Assembly (NCBI RefSeq): GCF_002742645.2
Contig: NZ_CP033875.1
Location: 2,830,001-2,894,000, forward strand
Source of the DNA: Caulobacter sp. FWC26
Lineage (GTDB): Bacteria > Pseudomonadota > Alphaproteobacteria > Caulobacterales > Caulobacteraceae
DNA length: 64,000 bases
Reading direction: 5' to 3'
Made by a program: the position numbers and the translations under genes. Below, one piece after another: positions 35,965-45,521 of the stretch. The notes beneath the pieces are model-generated. The model was not told the origin of the DNA and searched no databases. It saw only the letters and a program-made list of their open reading frames with translations. Numbering within the stretch: position 1 is the first letter of the stretch; each line of letters opens with the position of its first letter.

Positions 35965-38900
35965 CTAGGCTCCGGCCAGGATCGGAAGCGAGAAGCTGAA
36001 ACAAGCGCCGCCGCCTGCCCGCGGCTGGGCCGTGAGCACACCGCCGTGGGCTTCGATGATCGAGCGCCCGATCGCCAGGCCCATGCCCATGCCGCTCGAC
36101 TTGGTCGTGAACAGCGGCATGAAGATCTGGTCGACCAGCTCGAGCGGAATGCCGCCGCCGGTATCCTCCACGCGCACCACCAGGCTCGCGCCCTCGATCG
36201 CCGAAGTGATGGTGAGCTCACGCCCCTCCGACCGCGCCGCAAGGGCGTCTAGGGCGTTTGTGACCAAGTTCAGCACGATCTGTTGCAGTTGAACACGGTC
36301 GCCCAGCACCTGGGTTTGACCGGCCGTCAACTGGCAGGTCAGGCTGACCTGTTGGGCCTCGACTTCAGGCTGGGTCAGACGGACGACGTCCTCGATTACG
36401 GCGTCCAGGACCAGCGGCTCCATCGCCGCGTAGTCCTGCTTGGCCAGGGAGCGGAGCGAAGCGATGATCGACGCCGCGCGCTCGGCGCCCGCCCGGATGC
36501 CGGAAAGACCCGCGACAGCCTCCTCGATGTCGGGAACCGGTCGTCGCAGCCAGCGAAGACTGGCGTCGGCGCCGCTGAGAATGCTGGCCAGCGGCTGGTT
36601 TACCTCATGGGCGATCGAGGCCGCGAGCCCTCCCATCATGGCCAGGTGGGCGGTGCGGGAAAGTTCGGTGCGAGCCAACCGGAGCGCCGCGTCGGCCTGG
36701 GACTTGCGCTCGTGATCGGCCAGCAGTCGCGAATGGCGCTGCGCGACGCGCAAGGCCGCCGCAGCCTGACCCGCCAGCAGCATCAGGGCCTGGGTGTCGA
36801 GACGTAGCGCCTGGGCGGGGGCCAAGGTCAGATAGACCATGCCGACCAGCCCATCGTCATGGCGTAGGGGAACGCCTACGGCTAGGTCGCCCTCCCCCTC
36901 CGCCACGACCGGTTCCGAGGCCCTAAGCAAGCGGGTGAGCATCGCCGTAGGTATCCGGTCTTCGGTCGGCACCGTGGACGAGAGACGAACTTCGACGCCG
37001 TCATCGGTCCGAACCCCGACCGCTTCGATCATCGGGTCGCTGTCCTTCAACAGCAGGAGCATCCCCCCCGGCGCTTGAGCGTGGTCGATCAGCGCCTCAA
37101 GGGCGGCGCGCAGGAGGTTGGGAAGCTCCACCTCCCCCGTCATCGCCCGGATCGAATCCAGCATGGCCGTCAGGTCGGGCGGACGATCCGCGGCGAGCCC
37201 CAGGGCGGCCGCCTTGGTTCGAAGCTGAGCGGCCTTGGCCGCCGCGCCCCAGGCCGAGTAGTGGTCCTGAGCTGCGGACGCATAGCGACCCGCCAGATGA
37301 ACGAGACCTTCCTGGCGACAGAGGTCGCCGGCCAGCTCCTCGGCCAGAGCGCGCTCGTGCACGAAGGCGCCTGAGGCCGCGATCGCGGCATCAAAGGCGC
37401 GAAGCGCTTCCAGGGGTTGCCCCTGTAGACGCGCGATCTCGGCTTCGAGCATTATAAGGCGGTGCTCGAACGTGCTGGGATTACGGGATCGCCAGCGCGC
37501 CAGCCGCTCGCGCAAGGGCAGGATCTCTGCCAGCGCCCGATCCTTGTCGGTGTCTTGGGCCGCGTTCAGCGCACGGAACAAGGTCAGATAGGCCAGGTCG
37601 ATGTGGGCCGGCAGCGCCCAGGCTACCGCTTCGGCCTCGGCCAGAGCCTGGGCGGCGCGCGCATGATCGCCAAACCAATAGGCGGCGACGCCGTCATAGA
37701 GTTTCAGCCAGCAGGTGGTCGACGCGGACACCACCACATCGGAAGGCGCGTCGGCCCCGGCCTCATAGCCAAGTTGCATGCGTCGAACGAAGCCATGCTG
37801 AGCCTCGATCAGGATTTCGATGTCGCGGAAGCCGAAACGCCGCGCGAACGCGATACCCCGTCGCGCGTCCTTCTCGACGTCCGCGAGCGGTCGCCCCATC
37901 TGGATCAAATCGGAGACCAGGTGGTTGCGGGCATAGCAGCTCATCGCCAGATCGCCCGCGGCCTTGGCCGCAGCGATAGCGTCGTAGACCCGCTCCAGCG
38001 CGTAACCGAACGGCTTGATCCAGGGACTGAGCTGATCCATGGCGAGCAGCGCCGTCGTGCGCTGACCTTCGAAACCGTGGCGCTCCACCAGCTCCAGCGC
38101 CGCCTGCACATAGGCGAAGCCGTCCTCATGCCGATCGTGGAAATGGGCGATCATCACGCCGTACCAGGCCAGTCCGTAGGCGCTGTTCGACGTGATACCG
38201 TCGGCCAGGGTGAGCTCCACGACCTTGGCCAAATGCGTGAACAGCAGGCGATCCCCGGAGAAGGTCGTCACGATCAGCGTAGAGAGCAGCGAGGTCGCCA
38301 GGGCTGTCGCGGGGCTGTCGCTCAACGGACGCCGGGCGAAATCAGCGTCGGGACGGTCGCCCATCACAGCCCGGATTCGCTCCGCCGCCTCGAGGCAGGC
38401 GCTCTCCGAGGGCCCGCGCTCAAGCCGATGACCCAGAAGTTCGAGACCCGCGAGCGCGGCCGCGATGGCGCCCTCGTAGTCTGATTGAACCGTCCTCAGA
38501 ACCGCCATCAACCGGTAGGTTTCGGCCCGGCTCAGCACCGTCAGGTCCTGTGACAGCAGCGTCGCCAGGTTTTCCTCGGCGTCGCTGATCTTCCCTCGCG
38601 CCATCAAGCTGGCGGCCTGTCCCTGCTTGATCGCGACGATCAGGGCGGGGTGATCTCGCCACCAGGAGCCCCTCACAAGCGCATCGGCGGCGTCGAGATA
38701 AGTAGCGGCTTGATCCAGCGAGCCGCTCGATGTCGCCAGGTCGGCGGCCCGGCGCAGGCTTTCGGCGAAACGCAGCCTAACACCGCCCCGCAGGGCGCCG
38801 ACACCTTCATCTCGAACCGCCTTGAGGATCAGACCGGCGACCCGCAACAGCTGATCCGGGCTGTCCGCCGCGCGGCGAAGCAGCATCAGCCGTGCGGCGC

Positions 38901-40083
38901 GAGCATGCTGCAGCGGCCTGTCCTGGATCGGCGTCAAGAGGCGCGCGGCCTCGCGAACGCGGTCATGGGCGAAGCCGTAACCTTGTTCCATCGGCCTGAC
39001 CAAGCCCTGAGCGATCAGGGCGTCGGTTGTCGGCGCCAGCGAAGGCTCAGAAGCCCTGACGAGGGCGGCCAGAAGACCTAACTCCGCATAGCCGTCCGCG
39101 AAGTCCAGGGCGGTGACGACAGCCAGCTGATCTTTCGGCAAGCTTTCGAGCTTCTCGGTCATGAACGACCGGACGTCCCGCGGCGCGGCCGCCAGGGCGC
39201 TCCCCTCGCTTCCATCCCGACCTGTAAGGTCAGTGGCGTCGGCGAAATGCGAGCGCAGCAGTTGCTCGATGAAGAAGGGATTGCCCTGGGCGCGCGCGTG
39301 GATCACGCCCGCCAGCCTTCCCAGCTCGTCGTCGTCGAGGCCCGCACACCCGAAGTGCGCCAGTATCTCGGTCGTCGCCGCAATCGAAAGCGGCTCCAGC
39401 CGAATCTCGGTGCGAGGCATCGACGTCGCGCGCAGCTGGACCAGCCAGTCATCATTTGGCGCGACATCGCCCACCTCCGAGGTTCGGAGAGTCAGAACGA
39501 TCAAGACGTTCTGGGGCGTGGCCTGGCTTAGCGCCAAGAGCACCGCGCGCGTAGCCGGATCGGCCCACTGGACATCGTCCACCAGCAGGATCAACGGCCG
39601 TCCAGCCGCCGCGAACGCCTGCAACACCGCCGCAAAGCCGTGGTGCAGCCGGGACTGAGCCATCGCCGGAGGCAGATCCCGTCCGCGTGGCGGGCGGCCC
39701 GTCAAAGCCTCGGCCTCCGGCACAAGATCCAGAAGCAGCCGCCCGTCTCCCCCCAAGTCCGCCAAAAGTCGAGCCCGGATCGGGTTCAGCGTTTCGTCGC
39801 CTTCGCCCAACACGTCGGCGATCAACATGCGCAAGGCTTGAGTCAACGGACCAAGCGTTACGCCGTCCACAGAGGCCTCGCTCTTGCCGAAGGCGAAACG
39901 CGACTGATCGTGAGCGATCAAGGCGCGAAGACGGTGGGCCAAGGCCGACTTGCCGATCCCCGGCGCCCCGGAGATCACGATCAGTTCCGATCGTCCGGTC
40001 GTAGAGACCCGATTGAAGGCGTCGACCAGCGCAGCGGTTTCACGCAGACGCCCAAACAGGCGCTTGGAAGCGTGAAGCGTCAT
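35965..40083 (-). CDS. large AAA-ATPase / GAF / sensor histidine kinase
   Basis: 1,372 aa. Order: AAA-type ATPase (Walker A GAPGIGKS at 39-46, Walker B LILLVDDVQWADP), a long helical TPR-like middle (about 400-940), a GAF-like domain (about 980-1110), and HisKA plus HATPase_c with the phospho-acceptor His in SIAHEVNQPLASIL (near 1160), N-box LVTNALDAL, G1 VEDTGGGIP, and G2 GMGMGLAIG. Related proteins carry an N-terminal Ser/Thr kinase domain; it is missing here, and a TAG lies directly before the ATG in the same frame. Soluble; input signal unknown. It converges with the two response regulator genes and probably phosphorylates them. Confidence 0.87.
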   Translation of the reverse strand: MTLHASKRLFGRLRETAALVDAFNRVSTTGRSELIVISGAPGIGKSALAHRLRALIAHDQSRFAFGKSEASVDGVTLGPLTQALRMLIADVLGEGDETLNPIRARLLADLGGDGRLLLDLVPEAEALTGRPPRGRDLPPAMAQSRLHHGFAAVLQAFAAAGRPLILLVDDVQWADPATRAVLLALSQATPQNVLIVLTLRTSEVGDVAPNDDWLVQLRATSMPRTEIRLEPLSIAATTEILAHFGCAGLDDDELGRLAGVIHARAQGNPFFIEQLLRSHFADATDLTGRDGSEGSALAAAPRDVRSFMTEKLESLPKDQLAVVTALDFADGYAELGLLAALVRASEPSLAPTTDALIAQGLVRPMEQGYGFAHDRVREAARLLTPIQDRPLQHARAARLMLLRRAADSPDQLLRVAGLILKAVRDEGVGALRGGVRLRFAESLRRAADLATSSGSLDQAATYLDAADALVRGSWWRDHPALIVAIKQGQAASLMARGKISDAEENLATLLSQDLTVLSRAETYRLMAVLRTVQSDYEGAIAAALAGLELLGHRLERGPSESACLEAAERIRAVMGDRPDADFARRPLSDSPATALATSLLSTLIVTTFSGDRLLFTHLAKVVELTLADGITSNSAYGLAWYGVMIAHFHDRHEDGFAYVQAALELVERHGFEGQRTTALLAMDQLSPWIKPFGYALERVYDAIAAAKAAGDLAMSCYARNHLVSDLIQMGRPLADVEKDARRGIAFARRFGFRDIEILIEAQHGFVRRMQLGYEAGADAPSDVVVSASTTCWLKLYDGVAAYWFGDHARAAQALAEAEAVAWALPAHIDLAYLTLFRALNAAQDTDKDRALAEILPLRERLARWRSRNPSTFEHRLIMLEAEIARLQGQPLEALRAFDAAIAASGAFVHERALAEELAGDLCRQEGLVHLAGRYASAAQDHYSAWGAAAKAAQLRTKAAALGLAADRPPDLTAMLDSIRAMTGEVELPNLLRAALEALIDHAQAPGGMLLLLKDSDPMIEAVGVRTDDGVEVRLSSTVPTEDRIPTAMLTRLLRASEPVVAEGEGDLAVGVPLRHDDGLVGMVYLTLAPAQALRLDTQALMLLAGQAAAALRVAQRHSRLLADHERKSQADAALRLARTELSRTAHLAMMGGLAASIAHEVNQPLASILSGADASLRWLRRPVPDIEEAVAGLSGIRAGAERAASIIASLRSLAKQDYAAMEPLVLDAVIEDVVRLTQPEVEAQQVSLTCQLTAGQTQVLGDRVQLQQIVLNLVTNALDALAARSEGRELTITSAIEGASLVVRVEDTGGGIPLELVDQIFMPLFTTKSSGMGMGLAIGRSIIEAHGGVLTAQPRAGGGACFSFSLPILAGA

Positions 40084-40481
40084 CTAGGCCGCGCCACGCG
40101 GGGCGAGCGCGCGCCGGATGGCCTCGCTTGAGCGTACGACCTGCCGATCCATATCGTTCGCGTTCGCCAAGTCACCACCGCCTCGCCCAGACGCTCGGCG
40201 TCGGCCACCGCAAGGCGGCGGCGAGGCGCATCGAGGCGCGCCACCACTTGCCAATACGTTGTACGACGCGCGACGCCACACTTGGCGCGTAGCTCAAGGC
40301 TCAATGCGCCGCAACAGCTTCCGCCGTCAGATCGTACAAAGAACAGCGTTGTGAGCGTTTCTCAGTCGCAGCGCAGCGCCACACGCTTGCCCCCCGAACG
40401 ACGCCCCCCCCCCGGCAAGTTACGCTAGACTTAAGGCGTGAGCCCGAGCGTGTTCAAAGTTCAGCGCGGCGCGACTTCGCC
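40084..40481. other. intergenic region without a recognised gene
   Basis: 398 bp upstream of the kinase gene and downstream of the acyl-CoA ligase gene. Short open frames on both strands have no recognisable domain or ribosome site. A run of ten C lies at 40404-40413. No promoter could be named with confidence, although the kinase promoter must be here. Confidence 0.4.
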
Positions 40482-42053
40482 CTACGAGGCCATCTCGTTG
40501 CGCAGGAGCGCCCGAAGCTCATGCTTGGCCACTTTTTCGAGCGTGGAACGGGGCAGGCTATCGACGAAGCGGATCAGCCGAGGGCGCTTGAAGGCGGCCA
40601 GCGCGTGTTCGCAGGCGGCCTCGATCTGCCGCTTGAGATCCTCGTCAGGCGCTCGGGCGGGCAGAACAAAGGCCGCCGGGACCTCGTCGAGCATCGGATG
40701 CGCCATGGCCACGACCGCGACCTCGGCGACGCCCGGGACCTGGGCGATGACGCGTTCGATCTCGGAGGCGGCGACATTTTCGCCCCCGACCTTCAACATG
40801 TCCTTGGATCGATCCGCGAAATAGAGCCATCCGTCCTGTCCGACCCGGACGCGGTCGCCGGTGATGAACAGGCCCTCGCGGGTGAACGCCGCCGCCGTCG
40901 CGGCGGGATCGTTCGCGTACTCCAGAAAGAGCGACACGCCCCGCTGGCCCTCCACGTAAAGGTTGCCGACCTCTCCAGGCGCCACCGCGCGGCCGTCGTC
41001 GTCGAGAACGTGAAGCCGGTAGCCCGGCGATGGTCGCCCCATGGACATCGGCGCGTCCGGATGGTCGACGGACCCGACCGATCCATGGGCGATGGTCTCG
41101 GTCATGCCCCACCAGCCGATCGAGCGGACGCCGAACATGGCGTCCCAAGGCGCGTCGCAGATGCCGTTGCCGAAGAACCGGTAGCTGTGCGTGGGCGGGA
41201 CGTGCTGTTGAACCAGCGCCTTGGCGCAGAACGGCACCATCGAGGTCCAGGTCGCGCCATGACGAAGCGACACCGGCCAGAACCGCGAGGCCGAGAACCT
41301 GGGCTGCAACACCACGGTCGCGCCGACCCACAGGGACGCCAGCACCGAGTAGACCTGGGCGTTGGTGTGGAACAGCGGTAGGTAGGTCAGATGCACGTCG
41401 TCCGCCCGCAGGCCTTCATGCAGCGCGCACATCTTGGCGCCCCACAAGGCGTTGGCGTGGGTCCAGAGCACTGCCTTGGGGCGGGCGGTCGTGCCGGACG
41501 TGTATTGGATGCCGAACGGCGCCCAGGGGTCATGCGGACGTGGGGGCGCATGGGCCGGGTCGCCGTCAAGAGCGTCGAAGAGCTCAAAACCCGCCGGCAA
41601 GCCCTCCCCCGCGCTGGTCGCCACGCGCCAGGCGCCGGCCGGCAGAACGCTCGCCACCAGCGCGGCGAAGCCTGGCTGGGTGATCGCGCCGACGGCGCCG
41701 CTGTGATGGACGAAGTAGTCCAACTCGTCCTGCGTGGAGTTTGTGTTCGTGGTCACGGGCACGGCGCCGGCATAGGCGCACCCCAGCCACGCCAGAATGA
41801 ACTCCGGACAGTTCTCAAGGTGAACCAGCACGCGATCGCCCGGTTTGACACCTCGGGCGTGCAGCCCGCCGGCGAAGCCGCGAAGCCGCTCGGCGAACGC
41901 CGCATAGCCCCAGCTCTCCTCTTCGCCTTCGAACGGCGCCCAGATCAGGAACGGGTGGTCGCCCCGGCCTTGCGCATGTCCGTCGATCAGGGTGCGGATG
42001 TCCATGCCCTCGAAGGGCGTCAACGGCCTCGCGACGGAGGTTTGATCGGTCAT
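40482..42053 (-). CDS. AMP-dependent acyl-CoA synthetase
   Basis: 523 aa from ATG 42053 (GGAG 7 bases upstream). ANL-superfamily motifs: P-loop YTSGTTARPKAVLWTH, GWWGMTET near 320, FITGDRVRVGQDGWLYFADRSKDMLK, and the C-terminal catalytic Lys in LPRSTLEKVAKHEL. It joins a carboxylic acid to CoA through an acyl-adenylate. It is the last gene of the leftward aromatic operon, 73 bp after the hydroxylase gene, so the substrate is probably an aromatic acid or a ring-cleavage product. Exact acid unknown. Confidence 0.85.
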   Translation of the reverse strand: MTDQTSVARPLTPFEGMDIRTLIDGHAQGRGDHPFLIWAPFEGEEESWGYAAFAERLRGFAGGLHARGVKPGDRVLVHLENCPEFILAWLGCAYAGAVPVTTNTNSTQDELDYFVHHSGAVGAITQPGFAALVASVLPAGAWRVATSAGEGLPAGFELFDALDGDPAHAPPRPHDPWAPFGIQYTSGTTARPKAVLWTHANALWGAKMCALHEGLRADDVHLTYLPLFHTNAQVYSVLASLWVGATVVLQPRFSASRFWPVSLRHGATWTSMVPFCAKALVQQHVPPTHSYRFFGNGICDAPWDAMFGVRSIGWWGMTETIAHGSVGSVDHPDAPMSMGRPSPGYRLHVLDDDGRAVAPGEVGNLYVEGQRGVSLFLEYANDPAATAAAFTREGLFITGDRVRVGQDGWLYFADRSKDMLKVGGENVAASEIERVIAQVPGVAEVAVVAMAHPMLDEVPAAFVLPARAPDEDLKRQIEAACEHALAAFKRPRLIRFVDSLPRSTLEKVAKHELRALLRNEMAS

Positions 42054-42126
42054 GAGGATGCTCCGCGACGGGTTGAGCAGAATGGGCGCGACGAACGCGC
42101 CTTGGATAGGGCGCCCCGAGGTGAGG

Positions 42127-43584
42127 TTAGAACTCTTGCGCGCGCAGGCCGGTCATCGTCCGCCAAGCCGTGCGCAAGGCGTCGGGGGAGCCTGCGCCAA
42201 AGACATGGCGGTCGGGCCGCACCAGCACCGCCTCGACGCCGCGCGCCTCGAACCAGCGCGAAAGCGGCTGGGCGAAGGGCTGCAGCGGGACGGCGTCCAG
42301 AGCCTTGCGGGTCAGAAGCCAGGCCTCCTGACCCAAGGCGTCGTCCAGGCGTGCGCCATCGGCCGCGAGACACTGAGGGAAGTAGGCGCCCGCATTAGCG
42401 TCGCCGGACAAGATCACGCCGACCGACAGCGCCGGATAGCCGGGCGGACCGCTGGGCAGCTTGCCCAACGCGCGGCCAAGTCCGATCTGCATATCGCGTA
42501 CCCAGGCCGACAGGCGATTGGTCTTGCAGACCATCCTTCCCATCATCACCGCCATGTCGATCGTGGCGCGCAGATGGGGGCTTCGTTCAGGCTGATAGCT
42601 ATCGAGCAGACTCTCGGGCGCGTCCGCCTTCAGGACGGCGGCGAGTTTCCAGGCCAGATTGTCCGCGTCACGCAGGCCCGAACATAGCCCCTGCCCCGCG
42701 AACGGCGGCGTCTGGTGCGCCGCGTCGCCGGCCAGGAGCACGCGCCCCTTACGCCATTCAGCGGCGATCCGCGCCCGGAAGGTGTAAACCGCCTTGCGTT
42801 CGATCCGCACCGCGCCCTTCACGTTCCACGGCTCCAGCAACGTCTCGATGAAGGCGTCCTGGCTGACCTGCTCGGGGGTCTCGCCCGGCAGGATCATAAA
42901 CTCCCAGCGGTGACGCCCCTCCCCCATCAGAACGCAGGTGGTCGGGCGCTTCGGGTCGCAGATCTGCAGGTTGGCGGCGGGCAGGCGCGTGGCGTCATCG
43001 ACCAGGACGTCGACCACCAGCCAGGGCTCCTCAAAGCGAAGATCGTCGAAGGTTATGCCAGCGGCCGAGCGCACGGGCGAGCGCGCGCCGTCGGCGCCGA
43101 TCAGGAACCGGCTGCGCACTACCTTGTCGCCCTCGGCGGTGTTGATCCGGGTGGTGACGCCTTCGCCGTCGTCGACAAAGCCCTCCACGGCCCAACCCGA
43201 CTTCAGCTCCGCCGTCTGCTGTCGCTGCAGCGAGCGGCGCAGCGCGGCCTCGACCGACGGCTGGTGGATCATGTTCGCGCCGGGCCAGCCCCCAGGCCCC
43301 ATCCGGTCCGCGCCATCGAAGCGCATCAGAAGCTTTCCGCGAGCGTTGAGGAAGTCGTAGCGCGCCACACGGCGACTGGTCGCGAACACCGCGTCGGCCG
43401 CGCCGGCAGCCTGCAGGATACGCATGCCTTCGTGATCGATGTGAGCCGCGCGCGGCAGCGGAAAGATCGCTGTTTCCTTCTCCGCCACCACCACATTCAC
43501 GCCATGCCGCGCCAGGAGGATGGCCAGGGTGACCCCCGTGGGTCCGCCTCCCGCGATCAGGACATCGCAATCAAGGTCCGCCAC
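42127..43584 (-). CDS. FAD-dependent aromatic hydroxylase (MhpA-like)
   Basis: 485 aa. Start set at GTG 43584, one base after the stop of the preceding gene and 6 bases from GAGG. Rossmann FAD site CDVLIAGGGPTGVTLAILLA at the N-terminus, the FLIGADGARSPVR (DG) motif and the GRVLLAGDAAHQTPPFAGQGL (GD) motif place it with group A flavoprotein monooxygenases; the closest type is 3-(3-hydroxyphenyl)propionate/phenol hydroxylase. It would add a hydroxyl ortho to a phenol group, preparing the ring for the extradiol dioxygenase encoded first in this operon. Substrate unknown. Confidence 0.87.
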   Translation of the reverse strand: MADLDCDVLIAGGGPTGVTLAILLARHGVNVVVAEKETAIFPLPRAAHIDHEGMRILQAAGAADAVFATSRRVARYDFLNARGKLLMRFDGADRMGPGGWPGANMIHQPSVEAALRRSLQRQQTAELKSGWAVEGFVDDGEGVTTRINTAEGDKVVRSRFLIGADGARSPVRSAAGITFDDLRFEEPWLVVDVLVDDATRLPAANLQICDPKRPTTCVLMGEGRHRWEFMILPGETPEQVSQDAFIETLLEPWNVKGAVRIERKAVYTFRARIAAEWRKGRVLLAGDAAHQTPPFAGQGLCSGLRDADNLAWKLAAVLKADAPESLLDSYQPERSPHLRATIDMAVMMGRMVCKTNRLSAWVRDMQIGLGRALGKLPSGPPGYPALSVGVILSGDANAGAYFPQCLAADGARLDDALGQEAWLLTRKALDAVPLQPFAQPLSRWFEARGVEAVLVRPDRHVFGAGSPDALRTAWRTMTGLRAQEF

Positions 43585-43585
43585 G

Positions 43586-44425
43586 TCACGCCTCGTCGAC
43601 CATGACGGCCTCGATATGGCCGAGCCCGTCGATCTCACAGCGCACCACATCGCCGGCCTTCAGGAACTGGCGCGGATCCATGGCCGCGCCGACGCCGCCG
43701 GGCGTCCCTGTGAACAGACAGTCGCCCGGCTCCAGCGTCATGCCGACCGACAGATGCTCCACCTGACTCCAGATGTCGAAGACCAGGTGACGGGTGTTGG
43801 ACTCCTGCCGCATCTGGCCATTCACGAAGCAGCGAAGATCCAGCGCATGAGGGTCTTCGACCTCGTCGGCGGTGACGATCCACGGCCCCATGGGCGCATG
43901 GGTGTCGAAGCTCTTGCCCAGCGACCACTGCGGCCCGGCGTGCTGCCAGAGGCGCTCGGTCACGTCGTTGCCGACGCAGTAGCCGAAGATCGCCGCGGGC
44001 GCGTCGGCCGCCGCGATGTGTTTGCCCCCCTTGCCGATGACCGCCACCAGTTCGACCTCGTAGTCGGCCGTCGCCGTGCCTTTGGCGATCTGGATGTCGT
44101 CGAAGGGACCGTTGACGCTGGTCTGGGCCTTGGTGAACCAGACCTGCCGTTGCGGCGTCTCCATCTTCGACTCGGCGATGTGGTCGGCGTAGTTGAGGCC
44201 GATCGCCCAGATCTTTCCCGGGCGCGGTATCGGCGCCTCCAGCTTGACCGAAGACAGCGGGACGCCCCCGCCCTCCTTCGCCCTGCGCTCCAGAGCGGTG
44301 CGAACCGTGTCCCAGTCGCGGATCAGGTCGATCATGGAGCCCGGCAGGCCGGTGTCGATGATGCTGTCTCCGACCACGATGCCCGTGCGGGTGCGGTTGT
44401 CGACGGTGTAGGTCGCGAGCTTCAT
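43586..44425 (-). CDS. fumarylacetoacetate-hydrolase family enzyme
   Basis: 279 aa from ATG 44425, overlapping the dioxygenase stop by 4 bases, with AGAGGA upstream. The FAH core is clear: KIWAIGLNYADHIAES, metal ligands in DYEVELVAVIGKGGKHI, GYCVGNDVTERLWQ and DCLFTGTPGGVGAAMDP. In meta-cleavage pathways such enzymes hydrate or hydrolyse the ring-opened dienoate or acylpyruvate. The order dioxygenase-FAH-hydroxylase in one operon fits that role. Alternative: a ureidoglycolate-lyase-like function, which the neighbours do not support. Confidence 0.88.
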   Translation of the reverse strand: MKLATYTVDNRTRTGIVVGDSIIDTGLPGSMIDLIRDWDTVRTALERRAKEGGGVPLSSVKLEAPIPRPGKIWAIGLNYADHIAESKMETPQRQVWFTKAQTSVNGPFDDIQIAKGTATADYEVELVAVIGKGGKHIAAADAPAAIFGYCVGNDVTERLWQHAGPQWSLGKSFDTHAPMGPWIVTADEVEDPHALDLRCFVNGQMRQESNTRHLVFDIWSQVEHLSVGMTLEPGDCLFTGTPGGVGAAMDPRQFLKAGDVVRCEIDGLGHIEAVMVDEA

Positions 44426-45441
44426 GCGCCAATCCTCTGGGTGTCGCGACGAAACAGACGCTGAAGGCGCAGCACCATCGCGGTGATGAAGGAAACCAGG
44501 CCGGGCGGCGGCGGACGCTTGCCGGCGAACATCGGGTGGGGAGCGCCCCACTGCACCGCGAGCAAGGCGCTCATCGGCTGCTTTTGCGGAGGATCGGCCG
44601 CCGTGAACAGGTCTCCGTCGGTCCAGTGTTCCAGCTCGTTGCCGAACGGATCCTTCCAGTAATCGAAGACCTGACTGCCCATGATGTGGCGACCGACGCC
44701 CCAGGCGGACTGCCGGTTCCTGGATTTCAGGTACTGGTGGCCGACCATCAGGTCGTCCAGGTCGGCGACTTCAAAGGCGGCGTGCAGCAGACCCAGCGGA
44801 CCGGGCAACTGCGCGAGAAACAGGGTGTGGTGATCCGCCGGCTTATCGCCGCGGTCGCATCGCATGAAGGCCCCGACCGGAACGCCCTCGGCGGCCTCCA
44901 CCTCGTCGGAGGTGAGAAAGCCGAAGCGCTCCTTGTACCAGCGCTCCGAACGGCGAAAATCGCGGACCTTCAGAACCGCGTGTCCGATGCGGCGCACGTG
45001 GGCGGGCGCCGGCGACAGTCGGACGGCCTCTCGCAGACGGGTCTTCGACAGCGCGGTGTTCCAGCGCGCGCAGGCCGGCGGGGCCTCAGCCGTATCCTTG
45101 GTCTGGCCGGCGACGATCTCGACGCAATAGCCATCCGGATCGGTCAGTCGCACGACCTTGCCGCCGCCCGGAGCGCTCAGATCCTCCACCAGCACGCCGT
45201 CATGCGCCGCCAGGGCCTCAAGGTCCGAAACGCGCTCGGCGCGCAGGCCCAGCGCCAGGAGTCTCGCCTCGCCCGGCTCGGTCACATGCACGAAAGGGCG
45301 TCCGTCCTCCGCCCTGCCGTACAACCGCCCATCCGCCTCGAAGGCCGCCAGGCCGAAGTCCTCGAGAAACGCCCGCATGACGCCGAGGTCGGGCGCAGCG
45401 AAACGCACGTGCGCGATGTCTTCGATCCTGATCACCGACAT
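44422..45441 (-). CDS. extradiol ring-cleavage dioxygenase, VOC (type I) family
   Basis: 339 aa from ATG 45441 (GGGAGGA 4 bases upstream). Two VOC modules: N-terminal RIEDIAHVRFAAPDL to LTDPDGYCVEIV, and catalytic C-terminal HVRRIGHAVLKVRDFRRSERW with metal ligands His in IGHAV, His in GLLHAAFEV and Glu in GNELEHW. It cleaves a catechol next to the hydroxyls. A 30-residue C-terminal extension beyond the module is slightly unusual. First gene of the operon; its promoter region contains two TetR-type operators, divergent from the tetR gene. Confidence 0.88.
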   Translation of the reverse strand: MSVIRIEDIAHVRFAAPDLGVMRAFLEDFGLAAFEADGRLYGRAEDGRPFVHVTEPGEARLLALGLRAERVSDLEALAAHDGVLVEDLSAPGGGKVVRLTDPDGYCVEIVAGQTKDTAEAPPACARWNTALSKTRLREAVRLSPAPAHVRRIGHAVLKVRDFRRSERWYKERFGFLTSDEVEAAEGVPVGAFMRCDRGDKPADHHTLFLAQLPGPLGLLHAAFEVADLDDLMVGHQYLKSRNRQSAWGVGRHIMGSQVFDYWKDPFGNELEHWTDGDLFTAADPPQKQPMSALLAVQWGAPHPMFAGKRPPPPGLVSFITAMVLRLQRLFRRDTQRIGA

Positions 45442-45466
45442 GAGGTCCTCCCGCGCCAATCTAAGT

Positions 45467-45507
45467 TGACTACTTAGTCAGATTGGTTGCGACTGACCAA
45501 ACAGTCA
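45467..45507. promoter_or_regulatory. two TetR-type operators in the divergent aromatic promoter
   Basis: TGACTACTTAGTCA (45467-45480) and TGACCAAACAGTCA (45494-45507) share TGAC-N6-GTCA, centres 27 bp apart. They lie in the 80 bp between the dioxygenase start and the tetR start, and are the probable sites of the adjacent regulator controlling both directions. Confidence 0.75.
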
Positions 45508-45521
45508 AGTACTTTCCTCAC

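Noticed and set aside
35957..35971. Palindrome AGCCTAG-A-CTAGGCT between convergent receiver and kinase genes
   Set aside because: Perfect 7-bp arms but only one loop base and no T tract on either strand, so not a credible terminator; may be chance.
40080..40354. Short frames upstream of the giant kinase
   Set aside because: Arg-rich translation in several frames, no start signal, no similarity to a kinase domain.
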